A model generated the notes under the pieces. The model did not search any database, was not told the DNA's origin, and saw only the letters and a program-made list of their open reading frames with translations. A DNA stretch of 64,000 nt from Odoribacter splanchnicus DSM 20712 (GTDB taxonomy: Bacteria; Bacteroidota; Bacteroidia; Bacteroidales; Marinifilaceae), in NCBI RefSeq assembly GCF_000190535.1, contig NC_015160.1, positions 868,001 through 932,000 on the forward strand. The letters are read 5' to 3'. Of this stretch, positions 38,134 through 49,361 are shown piece by piece; within the stretch, counting starts at the first letter, position 1, and every line of letters starts with the position of its first letter. The translations under genes were made by a program, and so were the position numbers.

Positions 38134-38970
38134 CTATTTTTTATCTTCGTTATCAAAACTCTTATTATACTGGTGCATAGCCCTATAACTCATACCCATA
38201 CTCGAAAATCCTCCATCGTGGTAAAGATTCTGCATCGTAATCTTCCGGGTAAGGTCGGAAAACAGGCAAACGCAATAATTGGCACATTCTTCTGCAGTAG
38301 CATTTCCAAGGGGCGACATCCGGTCGGCAAAGTCTACCAGCGAATCGAAACCTTTGATTCCGCTCCCCGCTGTAGTCATTGTCGGTGACTGGGAAATCGT
38401 ATTCACCCGGATGCGTTTTTCCCGTCCATAAATATATCCGAAGCTACGGGCTATCGATTCCAGCATAGCTTTTGCATCGGCCATGTCGTTGTATTCGAAC
38501 ATCGTACGCTGAGCTGCCACATAAGACAAAGCGACCACCGATCCCCACTCATTGATGGCGTCCAGTTTTTTGGCCGTTTGCAGCACTTTATGGAAAGAAA
38601 TTGCGGATATATCCAACGTCTTTTGCAAAAAATCGTAATCCAGATCGTCATAAGGACGTTTTTTTCTTACATTCAAAGACATACCGATCGAATGTAAGAT
38701 AAAATCCACCTTCCCACCGAAATGTGTCATCGATTCCTGAAAAAGATGGGTCAAATCCTCCACGCTCGTAGCATCCGCCGGAATGAGCGGGATCTGATGT
38801 TTCGCCGCAAAATCCTGTATATCTCCCATCCGAATCGATAGCGGAGTATTCGTCAATACGATTTCAGCCCCTTCTTCTATACATTTCTCCGCCACTTGCC
38901 AGGCAATAGACATCTCATTCAGGGCACCGAAAATAATTCCCTTCTTTCCTTTTAATAAATTGTAAGCCAT
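38134..38970 (-). CDS. fabI: Enoyl-ACP reductase FabI
   Basis: Last step of fatty acid elongation, NAD(P)H-dependent reduction of enoyl-ACP. 278 residues, short-chain dehydrogenase fold. Cofactor site GKKGIIFGALNEMSIAW at the N-terminus; catalytic Tyr-x6-Lys is YNDMADAK. SQSPTMTTAGSGI matches the substrate-loop region of FabI. It supplies the elongation machinery also used by the BioC/BioG biotin route. Confidence 0.94.
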   Translation of the reverse strand: MAYNLLKGKKGIIFGALNEMSIAWQVAEKCIEEGAEIVLTNTPLSIRMGDIQDFAAKHQIPLIPADATSVEDLTHLFQESMTHFGGKVDFILHSIGMSLNVRKKRPYDDLDYDFLQKTLDISAISFHKVLQTAKKLDAINEWGSVVALSYVAAQRTMFEYNDMADAKAMLESIARSFGYIYGREKRIRVNTISQSPTMTTAGSGIKGFDSLVDFADRMSPLGNATAEECANYCVCLFSDLTRKITMQNLYHDGGFSSMGMSYRAMHQYNKSFDNEDKK

Positions 38971-39086
38971 TCTTTTTATTTTAATGAATAATCTTCCTAT
39001 TTACGATATTCTTCATAAATAGTAAACTCCGAACATATAAAATACGTTCAGAACCGGCCTGCAAAAATACAAAAAATTTCCGAAGC

Positions 39087-40754
39087 TCAATTGCCTGCTT
39101 TTGCCGAGAGCAGAATTTTAGCTGTTTCTATGGCTGCCGGTGTAATTTCCTGCCCGCTGATCATGCCGGCAATCTCCTGTACCCGTTCCTCTGGTGTCAA
39201 TTTCCTGATTCCAGAGATCGTCGTTTCACCGCGATCTTCTTTATATACTTTAAAATGACAATTGCCGGCAGCCGCGATCTGAGGCAGATGGGAAATACTG
39301 ATCACCTGCATTCGCCCGGCCATCTCACGCATAATCAACGACATCCGGTGGGCTACTTCCCCGGACAATCCGGTATCTATTTCATCCAGAATAATCACCG
39401 GTAATTGTTTTGCTCCGGAAAGCACATATTTCAATGCCAGCATTACCCTGGAAATTTCTCCTCCGGAAGCGACCCGGGCAATTTCTCCCGGCTGTTGGTT
39501 CTTATTGGCCGAGAACAAAAACTTTACTTCATCCCGGCCTGTCCGGGTAAACTCATCTACCGCCGTGATCCCGACCTGAAACTCGGCATGTTTGATTCCC
39601 AGTCCGACCAGTAGTTTTTTCATAGTCGCACACAACTTCCCCTCCATACTCACCCGCATTTCGTGGATTTTACCGGCCAGCTGCAACATTCGTTTTTCAG
39701 TCTCCTGTAGTTTCTTTTCCTGTCGCTCTATTTCTTCCGACCCTCCTTCTACCTTTTTCAATTTTTCCCGGATTTGTTCCCTCAATGTTACGAGCTCTTC
39801 TACCGACTCGGCTTTATATTTGAACAACAAATCGTAAATGGTATTCAAACGCTGATTGATTTTCTCGATACGCCCGGCATTATATTCCACACTTTCTGCT
39901 CTGCGTTCGGCCTCGTCGGCCAGATCGTTCAACTCGATAATCACAGAATCCAGCCGCTCCCGGTATTCGCCGGCTTCCTTAAAAGCATTCTCTAGTGCGG
40001 AGATGGCATTGCGGCTTCCTTTCAATACTTGAATGACAGACTGCTCGGTATCCCGCAGATTCCAGGATAACCCACTTAAGGCCGATTTGATATTTTCTGC
40101 ATGAGTCAGTAATTCCAACTCTTCTTCAAGTGCTTCCTTCTCCCCTAGCTGTAAGCGTGCACTCTCCAACTGATTAAACTGAAATTGCAGATAATCACTT
40201 TCCTTTTCGGCATCGGCAGCCCTGTCTTTCAACTGCTTCAAAGCAGATTTCAATTGTTGACGCTCCCTGAAGTCTGCCTGGTAAAGTTCCGACAGTTCAC
40301 GATTACCACAAAATGCATCCAATATATCGGTCTGATATTCAGGATGTCCCAACAACAAAGACTGATGTTGGGAATGGATATCTATCATATAAGTACCGAA
40401 ATCTTTCAACAACTTATTATTTACCGGGGTATCGTTGATAAAACAACGTGATTTTCCTTCTGCAGTCAACTCCCTCCTGACCATAACCTGTTCTGAATAG
40501 TCGAGGTCGTTCTCGTCGAACCATTCTTTTAAAGCATATCCGGCAATATTGTATTCTATCTCTACAATACACTTTTTGGTTTTATCCATGATAGCCGACG
40601 AATCGGCCCTCTGCCCCAAGGTCAGACCGATTGCTCCCAATAGAATAGACTTTCCGGCACCAGTCTCACCGGTGATCACCGAAAATCCTTTTTCCAATTC
40701 GATATGCGTGTGATCGATCAGGGCATAATTATTTATACTGATATTTTCAATCAT
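39087..40754 (-). CDS. recN: DNA repair protein RecN
   Basis: SMC-like ATPase acting in double-strand break repair. 555 residues. Walker A TGETGAGKSILLGAIGL is at about 28-44, a long central coiled coil follows, and the ABC signature ASGGEISRVMLALK and Walker B VIILDEIDTGLSG lie in the C-terminal lobe. The start MIENISINNYALIDH is typical. The porD-like gene lies just upstream on the same strand (16 bp), so the two are probably co-transcribed. Confidence 0.95.
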   Translation of the reverse strand: MIENISINNYALIDHTHIELEKGFSVITGETGAGKSILLGAIGLTLGQRADSSAIMDKTKKCIVEIEYNIAGYALKEWFDENDLDYSEQVMVRRELTAEGKSRCFINDTPVNNKLLKDFGTYMIDIHSQHQSLLLGHPEYQTDILDAFCGNRELSELYQADFRERQQLKSALKQLKDRAADAEKESDYLQFQFNQLESARLQLGEKEALEEELELLTHAENIKSALSGLSWNLRDTEQSVIQVLKGSRNAISALENAFKEAGEYRERLDSVIIELNDLADEAERRAESVEYNAGRIEKINQRLNTIYDLLFKYKAESVEELVTLREQIREKLKKVEGGSEEIERQEKKLQETEKRMLQLAGKIHEMRVSMEGKLCATMKKLLVGLGIKHAEFQVGITAVDEFTRTGRDEVKFLFSANKNQQPGEIARVASGGEISRVMLALKYVLSGAKQLPVIILDEIDTGLSGEVAHRMSLIMREMAGRMQVISISHLPQIAAAGNCHFKVYKEDRGETTISGIRKLTPEERVQEIAGMISGQEITPAAIETAKILLSAKAGN

Positions 40755-40770
40755 CGTTTTTTATTTACTA

Positions 40771-41682
40771 TCAATTCGTTTTTTCCTGAATCAAAGCATT
40801 ATACTTCGAACTATTTGCAGGATTTACTTCTGAGACAATATTAAAAATTCTTTTCCTCTCATCGGTAAAAGCAGGCTTGAAAATATGCACGATTTCATCG
40901 GCTTTGGCATCGAAAAACACCTGCATCAAGTAGGAATTGGGTTTTATCCGATGGGCCTTCTGTAACAAACCCAGAGCTTCCAGAATAGCCAAACGTCCGT
41001 CGGTCAGGTTATCCGACATCACATCCAGCCCCAACCGATGATACTTATAAATACATTCCCGGACAGAAGCATAACTGCGGTCCTGCAAATTATTGATCAA
41101 CCAATAGCGATTGCGACGGTTTTCAAAAGACTTCCAGCCGGATTCCTTGGCATTCTGACAGCGGGCGACAATGGTCTCTGCCCGGTTAAAAAAGTCGTTT
41201 CCTCCCATCAGCGAAAAACTATCATAGTCAATCCCCAAAATGATATTGGCATAAAAAGCCAGCAGGTTCACCAGATTGGAATTTTGTCCGGTCTCACTAT
41301 ACTCCAGTGGCTCGAATTCCCGGTATATGTAATCGATGTCGTTATCCCTGAAATTCAATAACACCGTACTATAGGAAGAGTTGTACACCGGCCGGCTCAC
41401 CCGTACTTGCATCGATCCCCGGAACTGGTCGCTCCCTATCTGTTCATCCAGGGTGATCTGTATACTGCATTCGATTCGTTCATCGTATTGAAAAATATTT
41501 TCCGACCAACGTTTATTATTCAGGAATTCGTACATATCCCGCTGCATATTGGTAAAAAGCTCCCGGTTCGTCCCTTGTATTTTTTGCGAAGAAACGGAAA
41601 TATTACATCTTAACTCTTGAGCCGTAACAAAATAGCTCATAAGAATAAATAAACAGAAATAGAAGAGACGTTGTTTTAACAT
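40771..41682 (-). CDS. DUF4835 family protein, PorD-like type IX secretion component
   Basis: 303 residues from the ATG of MLKQRLFYFCLFILMSYFVTA, which begins a good signal peptide. A TTG eight codons upstream lies inside the -7 box and cannot be the start. The mature protein begins QELRCNISVSSQKIQGTN, the typical opening of DUF4835. This family has been linked to the type IX secretion system as PorD (from memory). It is a soluble periplasmic or outer-membrane-associated protein, and co-directional with recN, a pairing I recall from other Bacteroidales. Confidence 0.82.
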   Translation of the reverse strand: MLKQRLFYFCLFILMSYFVTAQELRCNISVSSQKIQGTNRELFTNMQRDMYEFLNNKRWSENIFQYDERIECSIQITLDEQIGSDQFRGSMQVRVSRPVYNSSYSTVLLNFRDNDIDYIYREFEPLEYSETGQNSNLVNLLAFYANIILGIDYDSFSLMGGNDFFNRAETIVARCQNAKESGWKSFENRRNRYWLINNLQDRSYASVRECIYKYHRLGLDVMSDNLTDGRLAILEALGLLQKAHRIKPNSYLMQVFFDAKADEIVHIFKPAFTDERKRIFNIVSEVNPANSSKYNALIQEKTN

Positions 41683-41703
41683 AAATAGAATGATATCATA
41701 GTA

Positions 41704-41711
41704 CAAATATA
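41704..41711 (-). promoter_or_regulatory. -7 box of the DUF4835 gene (TATATTTG)
   Basis: Exact consensus on the minus strand, 21 bp before the ATG at 41682. It decides the start codon of that gene. Confidence 0.75.
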
Positions 41712-41772
41712 AAGTTTTCTCCCGATACTAATAATTTTTCATTCCCGATTTTTCATTCTTCATTTTATTTCA

Positions 41773-41780
41773 TACTTTTG
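41773..41780 (+). promoter_or_regulatory. -7 box of nusB (TACTTTTG)
   Basis: Exact TAnnTTTG match 41 bp before the ATG at 41822, in the divergent gap. Confidence 0.7.
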
Positions 41781-41821
41781 CGCCGTCAAAATCGACATAA
41801 TATTTATAGTTCTTCATAAAA

Positions 41822-42784
41822 ATGACAAGCAGAAGATTGATCCGAATAAAAGTATTGCAACTGCTCTACGCTTACAGCAAAAAAGAAAGTGCTACTCTCG
41901 CCGAGATTGAACGCGATCTACTGAAAAGTATGTCTAAAAGTACAGATTTGTACTACGAAACTTTGTTACTAATCACTGAAGTCCGCCGAAAAGCTTTTCA
42001 AAAAATAGATACAGCACGTAACCGCCGGTTCGCTTCTAATGTCGATCTGAATCCGAATACCCGCTTCATCGATAATCCGGTTTTCAATATCTTGGAAAAT
42101 AACAAAAAATTCCAGTACTATATTACAAACAACCTGATTAGTTGGAACGATAATCAGGAAACGGTATTGTATTTCTACAATAAACTGATCGAGTGGTCCA
42201 AATATCAGAAATACATGCACCAGAAATCGCCCTCTTTCGAGCAGCACAAACAGATCGTACTCGATTTATTTTCAGAACTGATCATACAGGACGAGATGTT
42301 TTATCAAACGATGGAAGAAAAGAGTATCTTCTGGAACGATGATTTTGAACTGGTACTCAGCATTGTATATAAAACACTCTGGCATCTTCAGGAAAAAATG
42401 AGAGAAGAAGACGATATTTTATACCCGATTTATAAAAAAGACGAAGATTTCGAATATGCAAGGACATTGATGCGTAAAGCATTTTATGAATATAACGCCA
42501 ATATGGAGATCATCGATAAGTTTACCTATAATTGGGAGTTGGACCGTATCTCGGAAATGGACAAACTGATCATGTCATGTGCGATTTCCGAATTAAAACA
42601 TTTTCCTTCCATTCCGGTGAAAGTGACTTTGGATGAATATATCGAAATCTCTAAAACCTATAGCTCGCCGAAGAGCGGAGCATTTATCAACGGAGTATTG
42701 GACAAAGCAGTGGCTTTACTCAAAGACACGAATGAAATTGTAAAAGCCGGACGGGGATTACTGGACGAAACAGAAGCCCGATAA
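41822..42784 (+). CDS. nusB: Transcription antitermination factor NusB, long Bacteroidetes form
   Basis: 320 residues, about twice E. coli NusB. The N-terminus (TSRRLIRIKVLQLLYAYSKK) and the C-terminal NusB fold (MDKLIMSCAISELKHFPSIPVKVTLDEYIEISKTYSSPKSGAFINGVLD) match the family. The middle about 130 residues are an extension usual in this phylum. NusB with S10 (NusE) binds boxA RNA during rRNA transcription. A strong terminator follows immediately. Confidence 0.93.
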   Translation: MTSRRLIRIKVLQLLYAYSKKESATLAEIERDLLKSMSKSTDLYYETLLLITEVRRKAFQKIDTARNRRFASNVDLNPNTRFIDNPVFNILENNKKFQYYITNNLISWNDNQETVLYFYNKLIEWSKYQKYMHQKSPSFEQHKQIVLDLFSELIIQDEMFYQTMEEKSIFWNDDFELVLSIVYKTLWHLQEKMREEDDILYPIYKKDEDFEYARTLMRKAFYEYNANMEIIDKFTYNWELDRISEMDKLIMSCAISELKHFPSIPVKVTLDEYIEISKTYSSPKSGAFINGVLDKAVALLKDTNEIVKAGRGLLDETEAR

Positions 42785-42807
42785 AAAAGGGGGTATATCC
42801 CCCTTTT
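42785..42807 (+). terminator. Terminator of nusB
   Basis: AAAAGGGGG / CCCCCTTTT perfect stem with a 5-base loop, directly after the stop codon. It could work in both directions. Confidence 0.88.
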
Positions 42808-42942
42808 AGCTAAACTAAACTAAACGAATTAAAATACCGTTGTAATCCCTACAATGGTTTATTTTGAAAACTTTTTATTCCCACGCAACTATAATGCACT
42901 AAAATTATATAAAATATCAGTTCTTTCCAAATTATTAAACAT

Positions 42943-43506
42943 CTAATATTTTTTTACCTGTGGGATAGGCTGGTATTTTTGAATATAATCTAAGGCCGGC
43001 TCTACAGCATCGGCTATATAATAAAGGTGATCGTAAGCAGAGGAAATAAATTTTGCTTTACGGCTGTGCTCGATAAATTCGAAAAACAGCTTATAATATC
43101 CGGCGGTATTAAAAAAAACGATCGGTTTATTGTGCTGACCCAATTGTTTCAGGGTAATGACTTCGGTTATTTCTTCTAAAGTCCCCCAACCACCGGGCAG
43201 AGCGATAAAAGCATCCGCATGTTCCCGCAGCAGGTGTTTACGTTCCTTCATATCGGGAGCGACGATCAATTGTTTCAATCCGCCGGCAGCGACACCACGG
43301 TCACGGATACACTCCGGTATAATCCCGGTTACTTCGCCTCCTTGCCGAATCGTAGCATCGGCAACTTCCCGCATCAACCCGATGTTCGTGCCTCCATAAA
43401 TCAATTGCCACCCTAATTCTCCGATCCTTTTTCCTAATCGGCCGGCTTCTCTAAAATAACATGGCTCCACCTCATTGGCAGAAGCACAAAATACAGCTAC
43501 TCTCAT
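42943..43506 (-). CDS. LOG-family protein (nucleotide-monophosphate phosphoribohydrolase-like)
   Basis: 187 residues, TIGR00730/LOG type. The Rossmann start VAVFCASAN and the hallmark PGGWGTLEEI near residue 104 are clear, preceded by MKERKHLLREHADAFIAL. Members once called lysine decarboxylases cleave cytokinin-type or nucleoside monophosphates to base and ribose phosphate; the physiological substrate in gut bacteria is unclear. Downstream of gyrB on the same strand, separated from it by a long hairpin. Confidence 0.88.
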   Translation of the reverse strand: MRVAVFCASANEVEPCYFREAGRLGKRIGELGWQLIYGGTNIGLMREVADATIRQGGEVTGIIPECIRDRGVAAGGLKQLIVAPDMKERKHLLREHADAFIALPGGWGTLEEITEVITLKQLGQHNKPIVFFNTAGYYKLFFEFIEHSRKAKFISSAYDHLYYIADAVEPALDYIQKYQPIPQVKKY

Positions 43507-43545
43507 TTTAATTTATTGGGAACTATTTTATCTTACACTAAACTT

Positions 43546-43595
43546 AGCGGACCTTCGGTGCTGACTGCATTTTCCATCAGTACCGAAGGTCCGCT
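43546..43595 (-). terminator. Long hairpin between gyrB and the LOG gene
   Basis: AGCGGACCTTCGGT / ACCGAAGGTCCGCT is a 14-bp perfect stem that continues past one mismatch into CTGA / TCAG with a 12-base loop. There is no strong T-run on the minus strand, so it may attenuate or stabilise RNA rather than terminate. Confidence 0.6.
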
Positions 43596-43640
43596 CATCT
43601 CTACCGAAGTAATAACAATTCGTTCTGACTTCTTTCTGCT

Positions 43641-45626
<1,986 letters not shown>

Positions 45627-45638
45627 TCACAAAACATG

Positions 45639-45646
45639 CAAATATA
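45639..45646 (-). promoter_or_regulatory. -7 box of gyrB (TATATTTG)
   Basis: Exact consensus on the minus strand, 33 bp before the gyrB ATG. Confidence 0.7.
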
Positions 45647-45760
45647 ATCATTTTCCGGCGAATAACCTTCGTTTTTAACTATTAAAACACCTCTTTTCAA
45701 GGCAAAAAACAAGAAAAAGAAGAGTGGTACAAAAGGTTTCAAAAAGAGACCTGCAGCTTT

Positions 45761-45892
45761 TCAAACCTGCCGGATGAGTACGTCCCAAACTTCGATCGGC
45801 AAACCTTCGGTCCTGATAAATAAATAGAAATCAGGAATTTCAGGTTCGCCGATCCATCCTTCAGCAGAATGCCGGATCACATCGGGCCGCAT
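45761..45892 (-). CDS. Small ORF of 43 codons after hppA
   Basis: An ATG-started frame in the 312-bp gap between hppA and gyrB: it opens [19 protein letters not shown] and closes with [13 protein letters not shown]. Codon choice resembles neighbouring genes (GAA, CCG, CGG, ATC). It starts 25 bp after the hppA stop with no terminator between, so it could be co-transcribed. The frame contains a long imperfect hairpin (45794-45806 with 45842-45854, plus TCCTGAT / ATCAGGA inside). I recognise no family; it could be a real small protein, the tail of a lost gene, or a structured RNA region. Confidence 0.4.
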   Translation of the reverse strand: MRPDVIRHSAEGWIGEPEIPDFYLFIRTEGLPIEVWDVLIRQV

Positions 45893-45917
45893 GTCCGGCT
45901 TACTCCGTATTCAACCT

Positions 45918-48101
45918 TTACAGCAAGCTGAACATACAAGTCACACCAGCCATCACGATAGCTACCATGCTCATAAGTTTTATCAATATATTCAGGCTCG
46001 GCCCGGAAGTATCTTTGAACGGATCTCCGACCGTATCCCCGATTACCGTTGCCTTATGACATTCGGAACCTTTACCTCCCAGATGACCTTCTTCGACATA
46101 TTTCTTGGCATTGTCCCAAGCTCCCCCGGAATTAGCCATGAAAACCGCCAAAACGAATCCGGAACCCAATCCTCCGGCTAAAAGTCCCATTACACCGGCT
46201 ACACCAAAAATCAATCCGACAATAATCGGAATAATAATAGCCAGCAAAGACGGAAAGATCATTTCACGCTGTGCTCCACGGGTAGAGATCTCTACACAAC
46301 GGGCATAATCGGGCTCGGCTTTTCCTTCCATAATCCCTTTAATTTCGCGGAATTGCCGTCTTACTTCGTTGACCATTTTCTGTGCCGCACGCCCTACCGC
46401 ATTCATCGTCAGCCCACAAAATAAAAAGGCCATCATCGAACCGATAAATACGCCGGCCAACACTTTCGGGTTCATCAGATTCACATCGTAATAAGTCATC
46501 ATATCTTTCAAACCTGCCGAAGCTGTATCGACCACTTTCCCTCCGACCTCGAGTGTCGTATGCCCTAAACGGATCAAACCGATTTTGATTTCTTCAATAT
46601 ACGAAGCCAGTAAAGCCAAACCCGTCAATGCAGCCGAACCGATAGCAAACCCTTTTCCGGTCGCTGCGGTCGTATTTCCCAAGGCATCCAATGCATCTGT
46701 CCGCTGCCGGACTTCGGCTCCCAGTTCGCTCATTTCAGCATTTCCACCGGCATTATCGGCTATAGGACCGTAAGCATCCGTCGCTAAAGTGATGCCCAAA
46801 GTCGAAAGCATCCCCACAGCAGCAATTCCTACCCCATACAATCCCATCGACATATCGGTCATATCGAATTGTGCAGCAAATAAATAAGCCAATATGATAC
46901 CGACCACAATCGTAATTACGGGTATTGCCGTCGAAATCATTCCGGTTCCGATCCCTTTGATAATCACGGTAGCAGGACCCGTCTCCGAACTTTTAGCTAT
47001 ATCCTGAGTCGGTTTGTAAGCATGTGAAGTGTAATATTCCGTCGCCTTTCCGATTACGATACCGGTCAGCAAGCCTGTAATCACCGAGCCGCAAATCCAA
47101 TAACTCAGGCCCAGCAGATGGATCACCAGAAAACTGGCAGCCACAATCAGCACGGAACTGGTATTGATTCCCCGGTCCAATGCCCTCAGCAATTGCAACT
47201 GAGATGCCCCTTCCTTGGTTTTTACCATAAATATACCCAACAACGAAAGGATCACGCCGAAAGCGGCAATCAACATCGGAGCCAGGATTGCATTGAATTG
47301 TAATTCCGGCACAGTGATAAAAGCAGCAGCCCCCAGCGCAGCAGTAGCCAACACCGAACCACAATAGGACTCATACAAATCGGCTCCCATACCGGCGACA
47401 TCTCCCACATTATCTCCGACGTTGTCTGCAATAGTTGCAGGATTACGGGGATCGTCTTCGGGAATTCCGGCTTCTACTTTCCCGACCAGATCGGCTCCGA
47501 CATCAGCCGCTTTAGTAAAAATACCGCCCCCGACACGGGCAAATAAGGCTTGGGTAGAAGCCCCCATACCGAAAGTCAGCATGGTAGTCGTAATCATCAC
47601 TGCTTTGTGGGTAGCACTGGCTTCTTCGACAAAGCAATCCAGTACCAGCCACCACAAAGAAATATCCAGCAAAGCCAGTCCGACTACCACCAAACCCATT
47701 ACAGCTCCCGAACGGAAAGCCACTTTCAAACCGTCGTTCATGCTCCGGCTGGCCGCATTCGCCGTTCGGGCCGAAGCATAAGTGGCTGTTTTCATTCCGA
47801 TAAAACCGGCCAATCCGGAAAAAAAACCACCGGTCAAAAAGGCAAACCATACCCAACCGTTCTGCAATCCCGGACCATAAGCCATCCAGGCAAAAAACAG
47901 ACACAAGACCAGGAATACGAGCCCAACAATCTTATACTGCTGTCTCAGATAAGCCATCGCCCCTTTGCGGACATGGCCGGCAATCCGTTTCATGGTCTCA
48001 TTGCCTTCCGATTCCTTCATCATCCCTTTGAAGAAAAACCAGGCAAATAACAAGGCGATTACCGAACAAATCGGTACAATCCAAAATAATTGATTTAACA
48101 T
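45918..48101 (-). CDS. hppA: Membrane-bound ion-pumping pyrophosphatase
   Basis: Integral membrane enzyme that couples pyrophosphate hydrolysis to H+ and/or Na+ export. 727 residues with about 16 helices. Catalytic-loop motifs: [36 protein letters not shown] (in pieces DVGADLVGK and DNVGDNVGD), [13 protein letters not shown], and the C-terminal [12 protein letters not shown] and [13 protein letters not shown]. The K+ site reads [10 protein letters not shown] with Ala, which in this family marks the potassium-dependent subclass. Whether it moves Na+ or H+ cannot be decided here. Confidence 0.95.
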   Translation of the reverse strand: MLNQLFWIVPICSVIALLFAWFFFKGMMKESEGNETMKRIAGHVRKGAMAYLRQQYKIVGLVFLVLCLFFAWMAYGPGLQNGWVWFAFLTGGFFSGLAGFIGMKTATYASARTANAASRSMNDGLKVAFRSGAVMGLVVVGLALLDISLWWLVLDCFVEEASATHKAVMITTTMLTFGMGASTQALFARVGGGIFTKAADVGADLVGKVEAGIPEDDPRNPATIADNVGDNVGDVAGMGADLYESYCGSVLATAALGAAAFITVPELQFNAILAPMLIAAFGVILSLLGIFMVKTKEGASQLQLLRALDRGINTSSVLIVAASFLVIHLLGLSYWICGSVITGLLTGIVIGKATEYYTSHAYKPTQDIAKSSETGPATVIIKGIGTGMISTAIPVITIVVGIILAYLFAAQFDMTDMSMGLYGVGIAAVGMLSTLGITLATDAYGPIADNAGGNAEMSELGAEVRQRTDALDALGNTTAATGKGFAIGSAALTGLALLASYIEEIKIGLIRLGHTTLEVGGKVVDTASAGLKDMMTYYDVNLMNPKVLAGVFIGSMMAFLFCGLTMNAVGRAAQKMVNEVRRQFREIKGIMEGKAEPDYARCVEISTRGAQREMIFPSLLAIIIPIIVGLIFGVAGVMGLLAGGLGSGFVLAVFMANSGGAWDNAKKYVEEGHLGGKGSECHKATVIGDTVGDPFKDTSGPSLNILIKLMSMVAIVMAGVTCMFSLL

Positions 48102-48123
48102 AAGTAAAATAGATTATAGTGAA

Positions 48124-48176
48124 TAAAAAAACGATAAATAACAAATACTTACAATCCCGATTTGTTATTTATCGTT
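48124..48176 (-). terminator. Strong terminator of the bacterioferritin gene
   Basis: A perfect 17-bp stem (48130-48146 with 48160-48176, AACGATAAATAACAAAT and its complement) with a 13-base loop, followed on the minus strand by seven T. It also separates the gene from hppA. Confidence 0.9.
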
Positions 48177-48198
48177 CGTTATCAAACGTCTGGGGACG

Positions 48199-48703
48199 TT
48201 ATTCTGCCGGAGTACCGGTAGCTACGCTCTTACTACGTTCTATAGATTGTAAGGCCAAATAATGATCTCCGAATTTCTCCAGATTATCCAGCTCGGTTTC
48301 AAACTGATCCTGATGAACTTCTTCTTCGGCAGTCAGTGTCTCGAATAATTTTTTAGATACAGAATCTGCATTGGCGGCACATTCGTTGGCCCATTTGTTG
48401 TAATCGTCTACACTATTCATTTCCATCTTCACCGCCTGTTCCAACATATCTTTTACCTCGGTCAGCTTTCTCACTTCTCCGGCCACTTTCATTTCTACTT
48501 CTCCCTTGAGGAATAAAATACGTTCGGCCAATTGTTCAACGTGCATCATCTCCTGGATAGCGATCCGTTTGAATAAATTGGAAACCAGATCGAATCCCAT
48601 ATCATCACACCGGAAATGAAAATACATATATTTGGTGTACAGCCAATAACTCATCGTTTACTGCTTTATTCAACAGTTCAATACTTTTCTCTTTCTTACT
48701 CAT
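48199..48703 (-). pseudogene. Bacterioferritin/ferritin-like gene with a +1 frameshift
   Basis: The frame from the ATG at 48703 reads MSKKEKSIELLNKAVNDELL then AVHQ, but goes out of frame at 48631-48633, where AAA stands in CACCAAATAT. Dropping one A restores HQ-YMYFHFRCDDMGFDL and a 167-residue four-helix ferritin with IAIQEMMHVEQLAERILFL and EEEVHQDQFETEL. Both halves keep family character, so the break is recent or a sequencing error. The longest single frame (from 48654) starts after the first helix and lacks Glu18, the first ferroxidase ligand. As printed, a normal iron-storage protein cannot be made without frameshifting. Confidence 0.85.
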
Positions 48704-48788
48704 ATGACTTATTTTTTATAATTGAAAATATGACTGATACAAAAATAGCATTTCCACAAAATTTAGCAAACTATTTTTAAATTATCTG

Positions 48789-48936
48789 TTATTTATTTTT
48801 AAGCCATTTTTTCAATAAGTTTTGATTCCCTTTGTAAAAACCGATCCGAATCGCAGTAAATGAATAAGCTCCTGTCAATACCGTCGTCAGTGTAATTACT
48901 CACTACTCCCACGAGCTTCCGGTATCCCCCCTTCAT
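48789..48936 (-). other. Gap region with two short overlapping open frames
   Basis: In the 658-bp gap upstream of the bacterioferritin gene, two minus-strand frames are open. One is an ATG-started 45-codon ORF (48799-48936, MKGGYRKLVGVVSNYTDDG at its start). The other is a start-less frame ending LLKKWLKNK (48789-48899). Neither is recognised, and they exclude one another. This may be a gene remnant. The rest of the gap holds repeat copy B and a terminator. Confidence 0.2.
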
Positions 48937-49115
48937 CTGACATCAGAGCTAACCGGCAAAGAAAATACAACCGGAAATTTGCAGCAGCAGGAAGACGGAC
49001 CATCCGGATTATTTCCAGTGAGAATAATCTTTCTTAAATTAAGACTGGGCTGCAATTCAGTGATAACGTTAGTCGGAGGTGATCGGGATTGGAGACCATT
49101 GGAACTCTGGCGAGT

Positions 49116-49243
49116 GTCGTCTTGCTTTTTCTGAACACCCGACCGGTGGTGTCTGACGGAAACGTAACGTAAAGTTTTTTGCGAAGTGAGGAGTTCCGCC
49201 GGTCAGTGATAGAAAAAGTTAGACGACCGACAGAAGCGACCGG
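49116..49243 (-). repeat. Dispersed MITE-like repeat, copy B
   Basis: Core 49116-49208 is the inverted counterpart of 21321-21413. Here the two ends face outward as an imperfect inverted repeat: GTCGTCTTGCTTTTTCT at 49116 and AGAAAAAGTTAGACGAC at 49211. The tail AGACGACCGACAGAAGCGACC (49221 onward) matches copy A in direct orientation. Confidence 0.75.
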
Positions 49244-49316
49244 TTCGACAATTCCGATCACCGAAGACGAATTATTAACGAAATAAACCTAGATTTAAAT
49301 AACTTCATAAGTTCCC

Positions 49317-49348
49317 AAAAAAAGAGTCCCCGGCAATGAGGACTCTTT
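49317..49348 (-). terminator. Terminator of the META-domain lipoprotein gene
   Basis: AAAGAGTCC / GGACTCTTT stem with a 10-base loop, followed on the minus strand by a run of T; 14 bp past the stop codon. Confidence 0.85.
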
Positions 49349-49361
49349 TAAGTTATCGATA

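Noticed and set aside
43552..43640. In-frame open extension of about 33 codons after the gyrB stop
   Set aside because: GyrB ends normally before the TAA, and the extension is explained by the hairpin; no sign of stop-codon readthrough.
49034..49261. A 75-codon minus-strand frame
   Set aside because: It spans repeat copy B; the frame follows from the repeat, not from a gene.
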